DNA of 64,000 nt from Achromobacter sp. Root83 (lineage in GTDB: Bacteria; Pseudomonadota; Gammaproteobacteria; Burkholderiales; Burkholderiaceae_B), in NCBI RefSeq assembly GCF_001428845.1, contig NZ_LMIU01000012.1, forward strand, positions 624,857-688,856, given 5' to 3'. The translations under genes were made by a program, and so were the position numbers. The notes below the pieces were generated by a model that was given only the letters and a program-made list of their open reading frames with translations, ran no database searches and was not told the origin of the DNA. Positions 10,549 through 19,410 of this stretch are shown one piece after another (position 1 is the first letter of the stretch; the number at the start of each line of letters is the position of its first letter).

Positions 10549-11490
10549 CTAGTCGACCTGACCGAGCAGCAGGAATTCCATCAGCGCCTTCTGCACGTGC
10601 AGGCGGTTTTCGGCTTCGTCCCAGACCACGCTTTGCGGGCCGTCGATGACTTCACCGGCAACCTCTTCACCGCGGTGGGCGGGCAGGCAGTGCATGAAGA
10701 CGGCCTGCGGGTCGGCGGCGGCCATCATTTCGGCGTCCACGCACCAGTCGGCGAAGGCCGTGCGGCGCTCTTCGTTTTCGGCCTCGTAGCCCATGCTGGT
10801 CCAGACGTCGGTGGTGACCAGGTGCGCGCCCTTGCAGGCTTCCATTGGGTCCTTGAACTGGCGCAGCACCTTGCTGGAAGGCGTGCCGATGCGGGCGGCT
10901 TCGAGCTCGTAGCCGGCGGGCGTGGACACGTGCAGCGTGAAACCCAGCATTTCGGCCGCGTGCAGCCACGTGTAGGCCATGTTGTTGGCGTCGCCCACCC
11001 AGGCCACCGTCTTGCCGGCGATGGGACCGCGGTGCTCGATGTAGGTGAAGATGTCCGCCAGGATCTGGCAGGGGTGGAATTCGTTGGTCAGGCCGTTGAT
11101 CACGGGCACGCGCGAGTGCGAGGCGAAGCGCTCGATGCGGGTCTGCTCGAACGTGCGGATCATGACGATGTCGACCATGCGCGAAATGACGCGCGCGGTG
11201 TCTTCGATGGGCTCGGAGCGGCCGAGCTGCGAATCGTTGGAGGTCAGGTTGATGACCGAACCGCCCATCTGGTACATGCCGGCCTCGAAGGACACGCGGG
11301 TGCGCGTGCTGGCCTTTTCGAACACCATCGCCAGCGTGCGGTCGTGCAGCGGCATATGGGGCTCATAGCGTTTGAACTTTTCCTTGATCAGGCGCGCGCG
11401 GTCCAGCACGTAGGCGATCTCGGCGGACGAGAAGTCCTTGAACTGAAGAAAGTGCCGCAACGGGCCGTTTTGAGTCGTGGGAGGAGTCAT
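10549..11490 (-). CDS. argF: Ornithine carbamoyltransferase
   Basis: The protein has 313 residues. The carbamoyl-phosphate motif STRTRVSFE is present, as are HPCQILADIFT and the ornithine-binding segment FMHCLPAHRGEEV. It makes citrulline from ornithine and carbamoyl phosphate, the step before ArgG. The start at MTPPTTQNGPLRHFLQFKD fits the family. An ATG six codons upstream (11508) is also possible; neither has a clear ribosome site. It lies 56 bases after argD on the same strand, so co-transcription is likely. Confidence 0.96.
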   Translation of the reverse strand: MTPPTTQNGPLRHFLQFKDFSSAEIAYVLDRARLIKEKFKRYEPHMPLHDRTLAMVFEKASTRTRVSFEAGMYQMGGSVINLTSNDSQLGRSEPIEDTARVISRMVDIVMIRTFEQTRIERFASHSRVPVINGLTNEFHPCQILADIFTYIEHRGPIAGKTVAWVGDANNMAYTWLHAAEMLGFTLHVSTPAGYELEAARIGTPSSKVLRQFKDPMEACKGAHLVTTDVWTSMGYEAENEERRTAFADWCVDAEMMAAADPQAVFMHCLPAHRGEEVAGEVIDGPQSVVWDEAENRLHVQKALMEFLLLGQVD

Positions 11491-11546
11491 GGTGATGTCG
11501 CAGGTCATTGGGCCCGGCCAGGCTCGTGGCCCGGGCGGGACGTTGA

Positions 11547-12728
11547 TTATGGTTTTTCGGTGAGGAACTGTTGGATGAGCGGAACCAGGATGGCGACGAT
11601 CTGGTCGGCCTCTTCGCGGGTCAGTATCAGCGGTGGCAGCATACGGATGACGCGGTCGCGCGTGACATTGATGAGCAGGCCGGCCTCGAGGGCACGCATG
11701 GCCAGGATGCCGCAGGGGCGGGCGAGCTCGATGCCCAACATCAGGCCACGGCCCCGCACTTCGGTGACGCCAGGGGTGCCGGCCAGCGCGCTGGCCAGCG
11801 AATTCTTCAAGTGATTGCCCACGGCGTGGGCGTTGTCCAGCAGCTTTTCGGATTCCAGGGTATCCAGCACCGCCAGCCCGGCCGCGCACACCAGCGGGCC
11901 GCCGCCAAAGGTGGTGCCATGGCTGCCCGGGGTGAAGACGCCCGCGGCGGGGCCGGCTGCCAGCATTGCGCCGATGGGGACGCCGCCGGCCAGGCCCTTG
12001 GCCAGCGTCATGACGTCGGGCACGATGCCGGCCCACTGGTGGGCGAACCATTTGCCAGTGCGGCCGATGCCGGACTGTACTTCGTCGATCATCAGGAGCC
12101 AGCCGCGCTCGGTGCACAGGCGGCGGACTTCCTGGAGATAGGCGATGTCGGACGGGCGGATACCGCCTTCGCCCTGCAGCACTTCAAGCAGCACGGCCGC
12201 GGTGCGGGGTTCGGCGTCGCCGGCGGCGCGCACTGCGTCGAGGTTGTTGTACGGAACCTGGACGAAGCCGCTGGGCAGGGGCTCGAAGCCCTTGCGCGCC
12301 TTTTCGCTGCCGGTGGCCGCCAGCGTGGCCAGCGTGCGGCCATGCCAGGACGAATCCATGGTGATGATGTGGGCGTGCTTGTTGCCGCGCTGGTAGGCGT
12401 AATAGCGGGCCAGCTTGATGGCGGCCTCGTTGGCTTCGGAGCCGCTGTTGTTGAACGCGACCTCCTGCATGCCGGACAGTTCCGCCAGGCGGGCGGCAAG
12501 CGCCGTCTGCTGGGGGATTTCGTAGATGTTCGAGGTGTGGATGACGCGTGCGGCCTGCTCGGCGATGGCGGCCACGAGTTTCGGGTGCGCATGGCCCAGG
12601 CAGGACACGCCGATGCCGGCCAGGGCATCCAGATACCTGCGGCCCAGGGCATCCCATAGCCATACGCCTTGGCCGTGCGTGAACGACACCGGCAGCCGGG
12701 CGTAGATGTTGGCCAGAGGCGAGCTCAT
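11547..12728 (-). CDS. argD: Acetylornithine aminotransferase (class III, PLP-dependent)
   Basis: The protein has 393 residues. It converts N-acetylglutamate semialdehyde to N-acetylornithine. Visible are NSGSEANEAAIKLAR, the PLP aspartate in LLMIDEVQSGIGRTGK and the Schiff-base lysine in TLAKGLAGGVPIGAM. The start codon is 7 bases after AGGAGG, one of the best ribosome sites in the window. The leader contains three 14-bp tandem repeats (12742-12783). It lies upstream of argF and is divergent from the DUF3579 gene. ArgD enzymes often also act on succinyldiaminopimelate. Confidence 0.95.
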   Translation of the reverse strand: MSSPLANIYARLPVSFTHGQGVWLWDALGRRYLDALAGIGVSCLGHAHPKLVAAIAEQAARVIHTSNIYEIPQQTALAARLAELSGMQEVAFNNSGSEANEAAIKLARYYAYQRGNKHAHIITMDSSWHGRTLATLAATGSEKARKGFEPLPSGFVQVPYNNLDAVRAAGDAEPRTAAVLLEVLQGEGGIRPSDIAYLQEVRRLCTERGWLLMIDEVQSGIGRTGKWFAHQWAGIVPDVMTLAKGLAGGVPIGAMLAAGPAAGVFTPGSHGTTFGGGPLVCAAGLAVLDTLESEKLLDNAHAVGNHLKNSLASALAGTPGVTEVRGRGLMLGIELARPCGILAMRALEAGLLINVTRDRVIRMLPPLILTREEADQIVAILVPLIQQFLTEKP

Positions 12729-12741
12729 CGCGGATCCTCCT

Positions 12742-12783
12742 GGGTTATTGCCTGAGGGTTGTTGCCCGAGGGTGATTGCCTGA
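12742..12783. repeat. Three tandem 14-bp repeats in the argD leader
   Basis: GGGTTATTGCCTGA, GGGTTGTTGCCCGA and GGGTGATTGCCTGA follow each other without gaps. They lie just upstream of the argD ribosome site and would be transcribed as 5' leader. The copies differ at one to three positions, so this is a partly decayed array. Function unknown. Confidence 0.85.
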
Positions 12784-12936
12784 AAGGCATGCCCTGCTTT
12801 TCAGCGGCATATTCGAGGCGAATCGCCTTTCGAAAGAGGGCAAAGGATCAATCATATACAATTCGCGGCGCAGGACGCATGTTTGATCACGCCGAAGATC
12901 CGGCTTTCGTGAAAGGCGCCCTGCAGTGAAGAACTC

Positions 12937-13227
12937 ATGGCAACTCGCGTCAGACAATTCGTAATTCATGGCGTTACCGAAAGCGGTAGCCGATTCCGCC
13001 CCAGCGATTGGGCGGAGCGGCTCGCCGGCGTAATGGCACAGTTCCGGCCCGCCGGCTGTGCTGGTAACCACCTCACTTATTCGCCCTATGTGCTCCCCGT
13101 CGTGATCGATGGCGTGCGCGGGATCGTGGTCGATCTCCGTTTGCGCGACCTGGAGCCCCTGGCGTACAAGTTCGTGGTGGACTTCGCCCGCGACAACAAC
13201 CTCAAGACGGAAGAACGCGAAATCTAG
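12937..13227 (+). CDS. DUF3579 domain-containing protein
   Basis: The protein has 96 residues covering the DUF3579 family from end to end: MATRVRQFVIHGVTESG, FRPSDWAERLAG and a C-terminal YKFVVDFARDNNLKTEEREI. Function is unknown. In beta-proteobacteria this small protein is repeatedly found beside argD/argF, as here (divergent, 208 bp apart). It has no signal peptide or membrane segment, so it is cytoplasmic. It is closed by its own terminator at 13241. Confidence 0.9.
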   Translation: MATRVRQFVIHGVTESGSRFRPSDWAERLAGVMAQFRPAGCAGNHLTYSPYVLPVVIDGVRGIVVDLRLRDLEPLAYKFVVDFARDNNLKTEEREI

Positions 13228-13240
13228 GTCTTCCGAACGA

Positions 13241-13264
13241 AAAAGCGCCCAACCGGGCGCTTTT
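13241..13264 (+). terminator. Rho-independent terminator after the DUF3579 gene
   Basis: AAAAGCGCCC pairs with GGGCGCTTTT around AACC and is followed by TTTTC-type sequence. It ends the DUF3579 transcript 13 bases after the stop codon. Confidence 0.92.
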
Positions 13265-13404
13265 CTCATTCGGACAGCCGGCGCGCCCCAGCGGGCGGGC
13301 CGGCCGCTACGCGTCGTTTGCGGGGCAGGGACAGCCGGCGGCATTGCTGCCGGGGGCGGCGATCCCCTGCAACCCGCGCGGGACGGGCGCACGGCGAATG
13401 CAAA

Positions 13405-13414
13405 TTGTATACAA
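13405..13414. promoter_or_regulatory. TTGTATACAA palindrome, GntR-operator-like
   Basis: This is a perfect 10-bp palindrome of the type bound by FadR/FCD-type GntR regulators. It lies downstream of the TRAP operon's last gene (dctM) rather than upstream of dctP, and no gntR gene is present. It could be the remnant of a lost regulator gene or chance. Confidence 0.3.
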
Positions 13415-13463
13415 AAAGGCGGCGCGTTCCCGCGCACGCCTTGCCGTCCCTGGACCGGCCAAG

Positions 13464-14741
13464 TTATTTCGCATACACCAGATCGCGCAGGCCGAGCGAC
13501 AAGCCCGGCCAGTAGGTGATGACCATCAGGCAGACGATCACCACGCCCACGAATGGCACCAGCGGCTTGATCAACCGTTCCAGCGGCAGCTTCGCCACCG
13601 CGCAGGCCGCGAACAGGTTTACCCCGAACGGCGGCGTGATCATCCCCAGGGCCAGATTCACGACCATGATGATCCCGAAGTGCACCGGTTCCACGCCGAA
13701 CTTGAGCGCGACCGGCAGCAGCAAGGGGGCCAGCACCACGATGGAGGCCGAGGTCTCGATGAACATGCCGATCACGAACAAGGCCGCGTTCACGCCCATC
13801 AGGAATGTGAACTTGGTGTCGAAGATCTGGGACAGCCACACGCCCAGCGCATCGGGAATTCCGGCCCGGTTGAGCAGGAAGCTGAAGATGCCGGCGTTGG
13901 CGATCACGAACATGATGACGGCGGTGGACACCACGGACTTGTGCAGTGTCTGCGACAACTGCCTGAAGCTCAGTCGGCGGTAGATGAACTTGCCCACCAC
14001 CACGGCGTACATCACGGCGACGACCGAGGCTTCGGTCGGCGTGAACACCCCGCCGTAGATACCGCCCAGGATGATCACGGGCATCATCAGCGCCAGCCAG
14101 GCGCTCTTGAACGCCGGCCACAGCGGCAGACGGCCTTCACCGTCGCGCTTGCCGAGGTTGTTGCGCTTGGCGTAGAACCAGACGTAGAACATCAGCGCAA
14201 CGCCGATGAGAATGCCGGGCATCACGCCGGCGATGAAGAGTTCACCGGTGGACGTGTCGGTGGACACGGCGAACAGGATCATCGGGATGGACGGCGGGAT
14301 GATCACGCCCAATTCGGCTGCGCTGGCCTGCAGCGACGCGGCGAACGGAGCGGGGTACCCGTGCCGGATCATGGCCGGGATCAGGATCGCGCCCACGGCG
14401 AAGGTAGTGGCGACGCTGGAACCGGCGACCGCCGCGAAGATCATGCAGGTCAGCACGCAGGTGCAGGCCAGGCCGCCCTGGATGCCGCCCACCACGCTCT
14501 TGGCGAATTCCACCATGCGTTCGGAGATGCCGCCGGCTTCCATCAGGTTGCCGGCCAGGATGAAGAACGGGATGGCGACCAGCGGGTACTTGTCCAGCGC
14601 TGCGTACAGTTGCTGGGCGACGACCACCCAGGGCAGGCCGGCGGTGCCGACGCCCGCCAGGCTGGCCAGGCCGATCGACACGGCGACCGGCACGGACAGC
14701 CCGAAGAAGATCAGCATCGAGACAATCATTATTTGGGACAT
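13464..14741 (-). CDS. dctM: TRAP transporter large permease (DctM family)
   Basis: The protein has 425 residues and about 12 hydrophobic segments. Family signatures are VAIPFFILAGNLMEAGGISERMVEFA, IPPSIPMILFA and NLALGMITPPFGVNLF. It is the ion-coupled transport subunit of a tripartite ATP-independent periplasmic transporter. It is last in a dctP-dctQ-dctM operon, 35 bases after dctQ. The transported acid is not identifiable. Confidence 0.94.
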   Translation of the reverse strand: MSQIMIVSMLIFFGLSVPVAVSIGLASLAGVGTAGLPWVVVAQQLYAALDKYPLVAIPFFILAGNLMEAGGISERMVEFAKSVVGGIQGGLACTCVLTCMIFAAVAGSSVATTFAVGAILIPAMIRHGYPAPFAASLQASAAELGVIIPPSIPMILFAVSTDTSTGELFIAGVMPGILIGVALMFYVWFYAKRNNLGKRDGEGRLPLWPAFKSAWLALMMPVIILGGIYGGVFTPTEASVVAVMYAVVVGKFIYRRLSFRQLSQTLHKSVVSTAVIMFVIANAGIFSFLLNRAGIPDALGVWLSQIFDTKFTFLMGVNAALFVIGMFIETSASIVVLAPLLLPVALKFGVEPVHFGIIMVVNLALGMITPPFGVNLFAACAVAKLPLERLIKPLVPFVGVVIVCLMVITYWPGLSLGLRDLVYAK

Positions 14742-14776
14742 GGCGATATCTGCTGCTCAGGTTCGATAAGGGCGGC

Positions 14777-15277
14777 TCAGCCTTGCGCGTCGTTGCGCAC
14801 GGGCACGTCTTCTTCTTCGCCGGCGCACCAGCGGGCCAGCACGGCGATGGCGGCAAGCGTTGCCCCCACTGGGATCGCCAGATAAATCCAGGAAATCGAG
14901 ATGTCCAGGCTGGGTACGGTCTGGAAACGCACCCGATAGGTCATGTTGCCGCCAATCCAGGCCAGAAAGCCGAGGAAGCTGGCGCAGATCAGGCCGATCA
15001 CGGCTTCAAGCACGCGCCGTTTGGTGCCGCCCAGTAGGTTGCGCAGCAGTTCCACGCTGATCATGGCGCCGTGGCGGAAGGCCAGCGCCACACCCAGCAG
15101 CACGGTCCAGATCAGGAGGGCGCGGGTCAGCACCTCGCTCCAGTCGGCGGGCGAGTGCAGCACGAAGCGGGCGATGACTTGATAGAAGGCGGCGGCCGCG
15201 GCGGCCACCAGCAAAAGTTGGGCAAGGACCGAAATCAGCTTGAACAAGCCACGGTCGAAAGCGCAGAGCAAACGCAT
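14777..15277 (-). CDS. dctQ: TRAP transporter small permease (DctQ family)
   Basis: The protein has 166 residues with four predicted membrane helices. The DctQ hallmark FVLHSPADWSEVLTRALLIW is followed by LGVALAFRHGAMISVELL. I use the ATG at 15277 (MRLLCAFDRGLFKL). A GTG at 15316 would add 13 residues that look non-membrane and lack a ribosome site. It links DctP and DctM in the operon. Confidence 0.88.
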   Translation of the reverse strand: MRLLCAFDRGLFKLISVLAQLLLVAAAAAAFYQVIARFVLHSPADWSEVLTRALLIWTVLLGVALAFRHGAMISVELLRNLLGGTKRRVLEAVIGLICASFLGFLAWIGGNMTYRVRFQTVPSLDISISWIYLAIPVGATLAAIAVLARWCAGEEEDVPVRNDAQG

Positions 15278-15377
15278 GATGAATCCCGGGTGCGATGGGC
15301 GCAAAGAATGGGGCACGGGGGCGGCGGGACGGGGATCCCGCCGCCCGGCGTTGCATGCCCGCAGGGGCAGGCCCCGC

Positions 15378-16352
15378 TTACTTGGTGTCGCGGATCGAAT
15401 CGATCAGCTTCTTGTCGAACTTCTTGTAGTACTCGGGGTAGGCCGGCTCGACGGCGGCCGCGAAGGCGGCGCGGTCGACTTCGGACACCTGCATGCCTTC
15501 CTTCTTCAACTGTTCGACGCCCGTCTTCTCGATGTTGTCCACGTAGGCGCGCATGGCCAGGGCGGAATCCTTGCCGGCCTTGTCGAAGTTGGCCTTGTCG
15601 GCGGCCGACAGGCCTTCATAGACGTTGGCGGACATCAGCACCAGGGCCGGGCCGTACACGTGGCCGGTCAAGGACAGGTACTTCTGCATCTGCGACAGCT
15701 TGGCCGACGTGATCACCGACAGGGGGTTTTCCTGGCCGTCGATGGTGCCTTGCTGCAGGGCGGTGGCCACTTCGGGCCATGCCATCGGCGTGGGCAGGAT
15801 GCCGATCTGGCGGAAGGCGGTGATGTGGATCGGGTTCTCGGTGGTGCGGATCTTCAGGCCCTTGGCGTCCGCCGGGGTCTTGACCGGGCGCACGTTGTTG
15901 GTCAGGTGGCGAAAGCCCTGTTCACCCCAGGCGAGCGCGACGATGCCGCGGCTGGGGAACTTGGCCAGCATGTCCTGGCCGATCTTGCTGTCCAGGACGG
16001 TGCGGGCGTGCTGCAGGTCGCGCAACAGGAACGGGATATCGAAAACCCCGGTCTCGGGAACAAAATTCAGGGTGGCGCCGGTCGAAACGATGGCCAGGTC
16101 GATGGTGCCGATCTGCAGGCCTTCGATGACCTCGCGTTCGCCGCCCAGCGCGCTGTTGGCGAATTGCTGTACCTTGTACTTGCCGTTGCTGGATGCCTCG
16201 ATGGACTTGGCCATGGCATCGGCGCCCGCGCCGTAGTGCGACGAGGTCGACAGGGCGTAGGCCATCTTCAGGGTGGTCTGGGCTGCCGCGGGCAGCGAGG
16301 TGGCGGCCGCGCAGGCGGTCAGAATCGTGGCCGCAAGCCAGGATTTGCGCAT
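15378..16352 (-). CDS. dctP: TRAP transporter substrate-binding protein (DctP family)
   Basis: The protein has 324 residues. A signal peptide ends near SLPAAAQT. The fold follows with LKMAYALSTSSHYG, FANSALGGEREVIEGLQIGTIDLAI and the substrate-contacting arginine region DAKGLKIRTTENP. DctP proteins bind C4-dicarboxylates, sugar acids or similar in the periplasm. GGAG lies 6 bases before the start codon. First gene of the TRAP operon, divergent from the FtsX-like permease across 101 bp. Confidence 0.94.
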   Translation of the reverse strand: MRKSWLAATILTACAAATSLPAAAQTTLKMAYALSTSSHYGAGADAMAKSIEASSNGKYKVQQFANSALGGEREVIEGLQIGTIDLAIVSTGATLNFVPETGVFDIPFLLRDLQHARTVLDSKIGQDMLAKFPSRGIVALAWGEQGFRHLTNNVRPVKTPADAKGLKIRTTENPIHITAFRQIGILPTPMAWPEVATALQQGTIDGQENPLSVITSAKLSQMQKYLSLTGHVYGPALVLMSANVYEGLSAADKANFDKAGKDSALAMRAYVDNIEKTGVEQLKKEGMQVSEVDRAAFAAAVEPAYPEYYKKFDKKLIDSIRDTK

Positions 16353-16453
16353 TGTCTTCTCCGGTATTGGTTATCTTATGGGCGGCTTTGCCGCCCGCCC
16401 CGGGATGATATCGGGATTCGGACGCCCTATAGGCGGTTAGTTAACATAGATGA

Positions 16454-18988
16454 ATGATGGATTTCCCTGATATGTCACAGGCCAAGCGCCCTGGTTTCTG
16501 GTCCACCCTGCGCCTGGGCGCCCGCATGATGATGCGGGATGCGCGCGCGGGCGAATTGCGCTTGCTGGTGCTGGCCCTGGTGGTGGCGGTGGCGGCCGTG
16601 ACCAGTGTCGGCTTCCTGGCCGACCGGGTCAGCCGGGCGCTGGAACGCGACGCCGGCCAGATGCTGGGCGCCGACTTGGTGCTGGACGCCGACGAGCCCG
16701 TGCCAGCGGCGTTCAAGGAACAGGCGCGCGAGCGCGGCCTGACCGTCTCCAGCACCTGGCAGTTCCCCACCATGGTCGGCGGGGCCGCGGACGGCGCGCA
16801 ACTGGCTGCGCTGAAGGCGGTGGAGCCGGGCTATCCGCTGCGTGGCGCCTTGCGGGTCGCCGACGCGCCATTCAGCCCCGATGCGCCGACACGCGATACG
16901 CCGCCCGAAGGCGCGGTGTGGGTCGATGCCCAACTGCTGTCGCTGCTGAACCTGAAAGTGGGGGATACGCTGAACGTGGGCGATGCCCATCTGCGCATCG
17001 ACCGCGTGATCACCTATGAACCGGACCGCGGCATGCAGTTCGTCAACGTGGCGCCGCGCGTGCTGCTGCGCGCCAGCGATCTTCCGGCCACCGGCCTGAT
17101 CGCGCCGGGCAGCCGCATCGGTTATGCGCTGCTGGTCGCCGGCCAGCCGGACGCCGTGGCCGGGTATTCGGCCTGGCTCGGGCAGAACCTGAAGCGCGGC
17201 CAGAAAGTCGCCACCCTGGAGTCGGGCCGTCCCGAAGTGCGCCGCACGCTGGACCGCGCGCAGCGTTTCCTGTCGCTGGTCGCGCTGCTGGCGGTGCTGA
17301 TCTCGGCGGTGGCCGTGGCGCTCGCCGCCGGCCGCTACATGACCCGGCACCGCGACGGCATCGCGGTCATGCGCTGCCTGGGGGCGGTGCAATCCCAGGT
17401 CGCCCGCATGCTGACGCTGGAATTCACGCTGGTCGGCCTGTTCTCGTCCGCCGCCGGCTGCCTCTTGGGGTATGCCGTCCACCAGGTGCTGGTGATGCTG
17501 CTGGGCTCGCTCATCGACACCGCCTTGCCGGCCCCTTCGGCCATTCCGGCGCTGCAGGGCTTGCTGACGGGGCTGTTGCTCTTGCTGGGTTTTGCCTTGC
17601 CGGCGCTGGCGCAACTGCGCCACGTGCCGCCGGCCCGCGTGTTGCGGCGCGACGCGGATACGCTCAGCGCGCGCAGCGCCCTGGGCTACGTCCTGGGCGC
17701 CACGGGCTTTGCGCTGCTGATCTGGTGGTTCGCGGGCGACGCCAGGCTGGGCGCCGTAGTGGCCGGCGGCTTTCTGGGCGCCTTCGGGGTCTTCGCCCTG
17801 GTGGCCTGGATGTGCATCCTGGGCTTGGCGCGCGTGCGCGGCCTGGCCGCGGGCCTGCCGGCGCTGCGCTTCGCGCTGGCCGGCGTGGTGCGCCGGCGGG
17901 CCGCCACGATCACCCAGGTCTGCGCGCTGGCGGTCGGGCTGATGGCGCTGCTGTTGCTGACCATGACGCGCACCGACCTGATCCAGGGCTGGCAGCGCAC
18001 GCTGCCGCCGGACGCGCCCAACCGCTTTCTGATCAATGTGCAGCCCGACCAGCGCCAGGCCGTGACCGACGCGCTGACCCGAGAGGGGCTGGGCGGGATT
18101 GCGCTGTCGCCGATGGTGCGCGGGCGCCTGATCGCCGTCAACGGCAAGCCGGTGGGGCCGGACGACTACGAAGAGCCGCGCGCCAAGCGGCTGGTGGACC
18201 GGGAGTTCAACCTGTCCTATGGCGACGAGATGCCTTCGTCGAACCGCATCGAGCAGGGCCGCTGGCTGGCGCCGGGGTCCGCCGAGGTCTCGCTGGAGTC
18301 GGGCCTGGCGAAGACCCTGGGCATCGGGCTGGGCGACAAGATGACCTTCGACGTGGCGGGCCAGCAGGTCGAGGTGGCGGTTTCAAGTACGCGCCGGGTG
18401 GATTGGGATACGATGCGCGTGAATTTTTTCGCCATCCTGACCCCCGCCTCGCTGGCCGACATGCCCCAAAGCTGGATCACCTCGTTCTATCTGCCGCCCG
18501 AAAAGGCGGCGGTGCTGCCCGCGCTGGTGCGCGAGTTCCCGAACCTGACGGTGTTCGACGTGGGCGCCATCCTGCAGCAACTGCAGTCCGTGCTGAATGA
18601 AGTGGGCAGGGCGGTGCAGCTTCTGTTCCTGTTCACGCTGGCCGCCGGCGTGCTGGTGCTGTCCGCGGCACTGACCGCCACCCGCGACGAGCGCATGCGC
18701 GAGGCCGCGGTGCTGCGCGCGCTGGGCGCCACGCGGCGCCAACTGGCGCGGTCCCAGCGCATCGAGCTGTGGGCCGTGGGCGGCCTGGCCGGCCTGCTGG
18801 CGGCCGCCGGCGCCACCGCGATTGCCTGGGCTTTATCAACGCTGGTGTTCGACTTCACTATTACCTTCAGTCTTTGGCCGTGGCTGGCGGGCATCGGCAT
18901 CGGCATGCTGGGCGCCTGGGCGGGCGGCGCCCTGGCGCTGCGCGGCGTCCTGCGCACGCCGCCCCTGGTCACCCTTCGAGAAACCTGA
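16454..18988 (+). CDS. FtsX-like ABC transporter permease (YbbP type)
   Basis: The protein has 844 residues. It has one N-terminal membrane helix, a large periplasmic MacB-like domain, then two FtsX cores. The second core ends in AALTATRDERMREAAVLRALGATRRQLARSQRIELWAVGG, the typical FtsX/YbbP coupling segment. YbbP works with ATPase YbbA, and the pair is often near the esterase TesA. Neither is adjacent here, so the ATPase must be encoded elsewhere. The stop overlaps the truncated haemoglobin start by one base, implying co-translation with unrelated genes. Confidence 0.88.
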   Translation: MMDFPDMSQAKRPGFWSTLRLGARMMMRDARAGELRLLVLALVVAVAAVTSVGFLADRVSRALERDAGQMLGADLVLDADEPVPAAFKEQARERGLTVSSTWQFPTMVGGAADGAQLAALKAVEPGYPLRGALRVADAPFSPDAPTRDTPPEGAVWVDAQLLSLLNLKVGDTLNVGDAHLRIDRVITYEPDRGMQFVNVAPRVLLRASDLPATGLIAPGSRIGYALLVAGQPDAVAGYSAWLGQNLKRGQKVATLESGRPEVRRTLDRAQRFLSLVALLAVLISAVAVALAAGRYMTRHRDGIAVMRCLGAVQSQVARMLTLEFTLVGLFSSAAGCLLGYAVHQVLVMLLGSLIDTALPAPSAIPALQGLLTGLLLLLGFALPALAQLRHVPPARVLRRDADTLSARSALGYVLGATGFALLIWWFAGDARLGAVVAGGFLGAFGVFALVAWMCILGLARVRGLAAGLPALRFALAGVVRRRAATITQVCALAVGLMALLLLTMTRTDLIQGWQRTLPPDAPNRFLINVQPDQRQAVTDALTREGLGGIALSPMVRGRLIAVNGKPVGPDDYEEPRAKRLVDREFNLSYGDEMPSSNRIEQGRWLAPGSAEVSLESGLAKTLGIGLGDKMTFDVAGQQVEVAVSSTRRVDWDTMRVNFFAILTPASLADMPQSWITSFYLPPEKAAVLPALVREFPNLTVFDVGAILQQLQSVLNEVGRAVQLLFLFTLAAGVLVLSAALTATRDERMREAAVLRALGATRRQLARSQRIELWAVGGLAGLLAAAGATAIAWALSTLVFDFTITFSLWPWLAGIGIGMLGAWAGGALALRGVLRTPPLVTLRET

Positions 18989-19410
18989 TGACATCCCGCG
19001 TCCAAACCATTACCGAACCCGTGGAAAATTCCCGCACCATGTTTGACCTTCTGGGCGGCGAGTCCGGCGTGCGCGCGCTCGTCGACCGCTTCTATGACCT
19101 GATGGACATGGAGCCCGATCTCAAGGAATTGCGCGCCGCGCACGGCCCCAGCCTGGATGAGGCCCGGGACAAGCTGTTCTGGTTCCTGTGCGGGTACTTT
19201 GGCGGGCCGGACCACTATATAGAACGCTTTGGCCACCCCCGCCTGCGGGCGCGGCACCTGCCGTTTTCCATCGGCGAGGTCGAACGCGACCAATGGGTGA
19301 CCTGCATCGGGCGCGCCATGGAAGACGAGGGCATCGAGCCCGCGCTGGTCGAGCGCCTGCTGGAATCCTTCTACGGCGTGGCCGACTGGATGCGCAACCG
19401 TGAAGGCTGA
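18988..19410 (+). CDS. Group II truncated haemoglobin
   Basis: The protein has 140 residues: a short N-terminal extension, then MFDLLGGESGVRALVDRFYDLMD. Haem-pocket residues are visible: TyrB10 in DRFYDLM, the proximal histidine in RARHLPFSI and TrpG8 in RDQWVTC. Group II proteins bind O2 and NO in the cytoplasm and are linked to nitrosative or oxidative protection. The start overlaps the upstream stop (TGATG) and its end overlaps the Kdo-kinase gene by 11 bases, so the three genes form a tight operon. Confidence 0.93.
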   Translation: MTSRVQTITEPVENSRTMFDLLGGESGVRALVDRFYDLMDMEPDLKELRAAHGPSLDEARDKLFWFLCGYFGGPDHYIERFGHPRLRARHLPFSIGEVERDQWVTCIGRAMEDEGIEPALVERLLESFYGVADWMRNREG

